Source: Alangreenwoodia sp963602445 (lineage in GTDB: Bacteria; Bacillota; Clostridia; Peptostreptococcales; Anaerovoracaceae). From it: a stretch of 9,250 bases of DNA. The translations under genes were made by a program, and so were the position numbers. Location of the stretch: positions 1 through 9,250 of the forward strand of contig CAVCIY010000106.1 in the NCBI GenBank assembly GCA_963602445.1, written 5' to 3'. The notes beneath the pieces were generated by a model. It was given only the letters and a program-made list of their open reading frames with translations. It did not search any database and was not told where the DNA came from. Shown piece by piece: positions 6,286-9,250 of this stretch. Each line of letters begins with the position of its first letter. The first letter of the stretch is position 1.

Positions 6286-7109
6286 CAAACCTCTTTTTTC
6301 TTAAATAATGCCCATGACTGCTCTGTCTTTTCTTCACCTGCCGAATTTAAAATCTCTACCCAAGCTTCACCCTGTCCGGACTGAGCCAGAATATCCCTTT
6401 CCTTCAGCATAGTCTGCATATTTGCAGAAGTAATATCACTTCCGTCGCACAAAACAGCCTGCGGTCCGACCGCCTTTCTCACAAAGTCAGAAACAAAAGG
6501 AAAATGTGTGCATCCCAGAACGACAGCATCGAACGGTTTTTCCTTTCCGTCATGTTTTTCGAAAAGATTAATCAAATACTTCTGAAAATCAGCCGTATAC
6601 TCTTCGTCCGACCATCCGTCTGCCTCCACAAAACGCACGATTTCAGGGCAAGGCATCGAAACTATGTCATATGTTTCGCTAAAGCTCTCTTTAAGGCTGA
6701 GATATTTTGGACGTCTCAAAGTAACAGCAGTAGCCATCACGGCAATTCTCTTCCTGTTGTCCTTGTCCGACTCCCCTATCTTTTCGGCAGCAAGTCTTAC
6801 AGCAGGCTCTATGCCGGCGATCGGAACGTCCGGATAAAGCTCCTGCAATCGCTTTTCGGCCACCGAAGTCGCTGTGTTGCACGCAATGACAATTCCCTTG
6901 ACACCCTTCTTTAGAAGTTTCTCAAAAACATTTTTCGTCAGCTCAAAGACCTCATCATCGGTTTTCTCCCCGTAGGGTGCATTTGCAGAGTCCCCATAAT
7001 AAATATATCTTTCGTTCGGCATCAGCCGGACCATTTTACGAAGCACGCTGATTCCTCCGAGCCCGGAATCAAATATTCCGATAGGCGCATCTTTGTCAGA
7101 AGTGACCAT
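6279..7109 (-). CDS. murI: Glutamate racemase
   Basis: A 276-residue cytoplasmic, cofactor-independent enzyme that converts L-glutamate to D-glutamate for peptidoglycan precursors. Length and motifs fit the family: DSGLGG (14-19) near the N-terminus, YYGDSANAPYGEK (37-49) at the active site, the first catalytic cysteine Cys77 in IACNTAT, and the second, Cys200, in LGCTHFPF. The ATG is preceded by a perfect GGAGG 6 nt away. The region before it has no obvious strong promoter; the gene may be read in part from trxA, 231 bp upstream, since no terminator is visible after trxA. The 5' leader carries short purine-rich tandem repeats. The stop codon sits inside an ARG box belonging to the argD control region. 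Confidence 0.95.
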   Translation of the reverse strand: MVTSDKDAPIGIFDSGLGGISVLRKMVRLMPNERYIYYGDSANAPYGEKTDDEVFELTKNVFEKLLKKGVKGIVIACNTATSVAEKRLQELYPDVPIAGIEPAVRLAAEKIGESDKDNRKRIAVMATAVTLRRPKYLSLKESFSETYDIVSMPCPEIVRFVEADGWSDEEYTADFQKYLINLFEKHDGKEKPFDAVVLGCTHFPFVSDFVRKAVGPQAVLCDGSDITSANMQTMLKERDILAQSGQGEAWVEILNSAGEEKTEQSWALFKKKEVCV

Positions 7110-7340
7110 TTTTTCCTCCGTTCTTCACTAATATTCACTATATAATCTTCGATATAATCCTCGCTAAATAATTCTCGCTTTACACTCTTTACTACATAAT
7201 GCTGTACATATCAAACATATCTGCATTGTGTAAATTGTGTTCCGTCGAGCTTGCTTTTACTTTTACATTTATGTATGCATCTGTACTTTTATAATTTAAT
7301 ATTTTATATTCTTTATTCTAAACCGCCGGGACATAAAATC
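7110..7340 (-). other. AT-rich trxA-murI spacer
   Basis: This 231-bp spacer is very AT-rich and holds no credible gene. The best promoter guess on the minus strand is TTTACA (around 7229-7234) with an 18-bp spacing to the poor -10 TATGTA, which I do not regard as secure. The perfect stem TACAT/ATGTA around 7264-7275 has no T-run after it. The last 60 bp hold the murI repeats. Confidence 0.4.
7120..7178 (-). repeat. Short degenerate tandem repeats before the murI ribosome binding site
   Basis: On the minus strand the leader reads as units GCGAGAATTATTTA, GCGAGGATTATATC, GAAGATTATATA, GTGAATATTA and GTGAAGAAC, that is 14, 14, 12, 10 and 9 bases, each a G-purine-rich start followed by an ATTATA-like tail. 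The final unit runs straight into CGGAGG, the ribosome binding site of murI. Confidence 0.6.
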
Positions 7341-7655
7341 CTATGCCTTAGCAATAAATGCTTCGACAGCTTCCTTAGGCTGAGCACCTACCGTCTTTGA
7401 GATAGGCATGCCATCCCTGAAAATAACCAAAGTAGGAATGCTCTGAACCATAAATCGGCCGGCCAGCTCCGGCTGTTCGTCGACATTGACCTTACCGATC
7501 TTTACGTCCGGATTTTCGGCTGCGATCTGCTCCAAAACAGGCGCAACCATCTTGCACGGACCGCACCACGCAGCCCAAAAATCAAGCAGAACCTTTCCTC
7601 TGCTCTTCAATATCTCATCTTCAAAATTTTCGTTCGTAATATTTATAATTTCCAT
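7341..7655 (-). CDS. trxA: Thioredoxin
   Basis: A 104-residue thioredoxin, normal length for TrxA. It reduces disulfides of cytoplasmic proteins such as ribonucleotide reductase and is itself recycled by thioredoxin reductase. The active site WCGPC has its cysteines at 31 and 34 after the DFWAAW strand; the cis-proline is Pro74 in QSIPTLVIF; the buried Asp25 is in LLDFW. A start seven codons upstream (MQNIGGY) is possible, but the internal ATG is preceded by AGGTGG and makes the protein begin MEIINITNENF, as is usual for the family, so the shorter form was chosen. It lies alone between two spacers, with no trxB in the window. Its leader carries the 26-bp repeat described separately. Confidence 0.95.
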   Translation of the reverse strand: MEIINITNENFEDEILKSRGKVLLDFWAAWCGPCKMVAPVLEQIAAENPDVKIGKVNVDEQPELAGRFMVQSIPTLVIFRDGMPISKTVGAQPKEAVEAFIAKA

Positions 7656-7659
7656 ATAA

Positions 7660-7665
7660 CCACCT
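7660..7665 (-). promoter_or_regulatory. Ribosome binding site deciding the trxA start
   Basis: AGGTGG on the minus strand lies 4 nt before the ATG at 7655. The alternative ATG at 7676 has only a distant GAGAAA upstream. The spacing is short but workable. Confidence 0.6.
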
Positions 7666-7676
7666 ATATTTTGCAT

Positions 7677-7779
7677 GTTTTACGTTTCTCATACCCAGCA
7701 TTGTCTTACGGCTCGCTTACTTTGCACTGCCTTACGACTCTCATAATTTACGCGTCTTGCGCTTCTCATACCCCGCTTC
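7677..7779 (-). repeat. Four degenerate 26-bp tandem repeats in the trxA leader
   Basis: Contiguous units at 7754-7779 (26), 7729-7753 (25), 7703-7728 (26) and 7677-7702 (26). On the minus strand they share the pattern RRTGC, three variable bases, GTATGAGA, two variable bases, CGTAAGAC; the unit at 7729-7753 starts one base short. A fifth partial unit, ATGCAAAATATAGG (7663-7676), continues the phase and supplies the first part of the trxA ribosome binding site. The coding strand is purine-rich. Confidence 0.75.
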
Positions 7780-7868
7780 ACGTTATGCCATCCGCAATTG
7801 TCAATTTGCTTTTCCGCACTTTTTCGTTTCGGCGAATCATTACGGCAAAAAAATCCCCAATATTTTAC

Positions 7869-7896
7869 ATGTTACCACGAATTTCGTGTTCGTAAA
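7869..7896 (-). promoter_or_regulatory. Candidate trxA promoter with palindrome in the spacer
   Basis: Minus strand TTTACG (7891-7896), 16 bp, then TAACAT (7869-7874), the latter with an upstream TG extension. Each box matches consensus at four of six positions. A perfect 13-base inverted repeat CACGAA-A-TTCGTG (7876-7888) fills the spacer and could be an operator. It matches no regulator site that I can name with confidence. Confidence 0.35.
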
Positions 7897-7958
7897 CGCA
7901 ATAATTAAAAATACATAAATTTTCTTGCAAGCCTTTAAAACGTATGCAAAAAGTATTT

Positions 7959-7990
7959 AAAAAAAGCACGTGAGGCACATTCGAACGCTT
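7959..7990 (-). terminator. Weak terminator-like hairpin after the DUF4143 ATPase gene
   Basis: On the minus strand AAGCGT (7985-7990) can pair with GTGCTT (7964-7969) through four Watson-Crick and two G-U pairs, around an inner GTG/CAC hairpin, followed by a run of seven T (7965-7959). The stem is short and broken, about 70 bp after the stop codon, so this is a tentative call. Confidence 0.3.
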
Positions 7991-8060
7991 GAGAAAGATC
8001 AGCTTTGCGAAAATACTTACGAAAAGTCTGTCAGATAAATCGGAATCGGGCAATGTAATT

Positions 8061-9250
8061 TTATAAGAATGGCACCATATAAACCGGTATGCAAAAAATA
8101 CCCTGATCCTTACTCATATCTTTCGTATAAACCAAATATCTCTTTAATATCCTTCCTGAATATTTTTCTGTAAATACGTCAAGTGATTTATGTGTTTTAT
8201 ATCCCGACGATTTTACCTCTATAGGAATTATCTTATTCTTTCTTGCCAATATGAAATCTATTTCATAGTTATGCTTGGATTTTTTATTTATAATCGTGTG
8301 ATAAAATAATTCATTTCCGTTAGCTGCCAGACACTGAGCTACTATATTTTCATATAAATATCCCAGATTAACACTTAATTTGTCATTTAACAGCTTCTGA
8401 TAGATTTCATTTTCCGTAAAATCTTTATCCTTAAACATTAATGTCACAAACAGACCGGTATCACTAAAAAATAATTTAAATCTTGATAGATCCTTTGTAT
8501 TTGACATACCGGCATCAGGATCATTTGTATTATATGCAATTAATACTGTCTTTGAATCTTTCAGCTCTGCGATGAGTTCTAATATTTTATCTTTCCCCTC
8601 GCCATTCAGCACACTGCTCACCTGATATCTTGCAGCATTTTTATTCAGCTGAGCCGGAATCGCATCAAACAGCATTGCCAAACGTCCTGTCGGGTCAATT
8701 TTCGCAAAATCACTTTCATATAAATTTAAAATATCTCTTTTTATTTCATCTACTTTTCTGAAATTGTTTGTTTCAATATAGGTTGATACGGCTTGCGGCA
8801 TTCCGCCAACCAACATATACAAACGAAATTGCCTTAACTGTTTGCGATTAGTCGCATCTCCCAATCCTTGATTCATATCAAAACACTTTTTTAATAATGA
8901 AAATGTTGCCGTATCCCCGATTGCCCATAAAAATTCTTCATAATCCATCGGATACATGCTGATTTTTCTTTCCTCACTGGGAATTAAAATATCCTTCACA
9001 TTTTTCTTAATTGAAATAAGTGATCCGGTTTCAATATAATCATATCGATGATCTGCGACCAATGCTTTGATTGCCTGACGCGCAGCCGGACAAAGTTGGA
9101 CTTCGTCAAATATAATTACTGATTTTCTTTCCTGCAGATCCACTTTAAATTGCAGCTGCAACTGCAAAAACAAGAAATTCAAATCTGAAACATCTTCAAA
9201 AAGTTCTTTGGTTTCTTTTGATGCTCTTGAAAAGTCGATCAATATATAGC
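8061..9250 (-). CDS. AAA-type ATPase with DUF4143 domain, N-terminus cut off
   Basis: The C-terminal 395 residues of an ATP-binding protein of the widespread AAA/DUF4143 family; the start, with the Walker A loop, lies beyond the right edge. The frame is open to position 9250, so the TTG at 9242 is not a true start. Counting from that TTG, the Walker B motif VIIFDEVQ has Asp46-Glu47, a sensor-like TGSLIS follows at 72-77, and RKISMYPMDYEEFLWA (92-107) is the usual family segment. LYMLVGGMPQAV (141-152) is also typical. The C-terminal DUF4143 part includes KLFFSDTGLF (256-265) and a PD-(D/E)xK-like nuclease core: Glu299 in GYLYENI, Asp329 in YEIDFIL and Glu342-x-Lys344 in IEVKSSG. Biological role of these ATPases is poorly known. 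It is AT-rich compared with trxA and murI, consistent with an acquired gene. Confidence 0.9.
   Translation of the reverse strand, partial: YILIDFSRASKETKELFEDVSDLNFLFLQLQLQFKVDLQERKSVIIFDEVQLCPAARQAIKALVADHRYDYIETGSLISIKKNVKDILIPSEERKISMYPMDYEEFLWAIGDTATFSLLKKCFDMNQGLGDATNRKQLRQFRLYMLVGGMPQAVSTYIETNNFRKVDEIKRDILNLYESDFAKIDPTGRLAMLFDAIPAQLNKNAARYQVSSVLNGEGKDKILELIAELKDSKTVLIAYNTNDPDAGMSNTKDLSRFKLFFSDTGLFVTLMFKDKDFTENEIYQKLLNDKLSVNLGYLYENIVAQCLAANGNELFYHTIINKKSKHNYEIDFILARKNKIIPIEVKSSGYKTHKSLDVFTEKYSGRILKRYLVYTKDMSKDQGIFCIPVYMVPFL

Larger units (their letters stand above)
7656..8060 (-). other. Spacer before trxA (405 bp without a gene)
   Basis: Holds, in the direction of transcription, a weak terminator-like structure for the ATPase gene, a candidate trxA promoter with a palindrome in it, an AT-rich stretch, and the 26-bp tandem repeats ending at the trxA ribosome binding site. 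A 62-codon frame across 7865-8053 starts with TTG, has no ribosome binding site and no recognisable product. Confidence 0.5.

Noticed and set aside
7676..7768. Short basic open frame starting at an ATG inside the trxA repeats (26 codons)
   Set aside because: Its only purine-rich upstream sequence is too close to the ATG and the frame is a by-product of the repeat.
7677..7779. CRISPR array in the trxA leader
   Set aside because: The units are directly contiguous, degenerate and without spacers.
7865..8053. 62-codon minus-strand frame before trxA
   Set aside because: TTG start, no ribosome binding site, no recognisable protein features; it spans the candidate terminator and promoter.

Overview
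The window is a stretch of chromosome from a low-to-moderate GC Gram-positive anaerobe, most likely a member of the Clostridia (Bacillota). The protein sequences, strong GGAGG-type ribosome binding sites, near-consensus sigma-A promoters and a Gram-positive style ARG-box operator all point that way. A genus cannot be named from the sequence. Every convincing gene lies on the minus strand, so transcription runs from high to low coordinates.

Reading in the direction of transcription, from right to left: (1) 8061-9250 holds most of an AT-rich ATPase of the AAA/DUF4143 family, cut by the right edge. (2) 7341-7655 is thioredoxin (trxA), preceded by a 405-bp spacer with a 26-bp degenerate tandem repeat. 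(3) 6279-7109 is glutamate racemase (murI), which supplies D-glutamate for peptidoglycan. (4) 4726-5895 is acetylornithine aminotransferase (argD), driven by its own promoter. Three helically phased ARG boxes lie over and upstream of that promoter, and a 38-bp four-unit tandem repeat fills much of the leader. (5) 1839-4246 is an AT-rich block with a promoter, a secreted protein of unknown function, a membrane O-acyltransferase-like protein and a terminator; it looks like a self-contained two-gene unit. (6) 1-1668 is a long-form NAD+ synthetase (nadE), cut by the left edge.

The housekeeping genes (nadE, argD, murI, trxA) are visibly richer in GC than the two accessory blocks (1839-4246 and 8061-9250), which suggests insertion of accessory genes between core genes. 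No rRNA, tRNA, CRISPR array, insertion sequence or known riboswitch was recognised.

The points most worth following are: the NadE amidase domain has glycine where the catalytic cysteine belongs, although its synthetase half looks intact; the argD control region has three ARG boxes about five and three helical turns apart; and the leaders of argD, trxA and murI each carry a different degenerate tandem repeat running up to the ribosome binding site.
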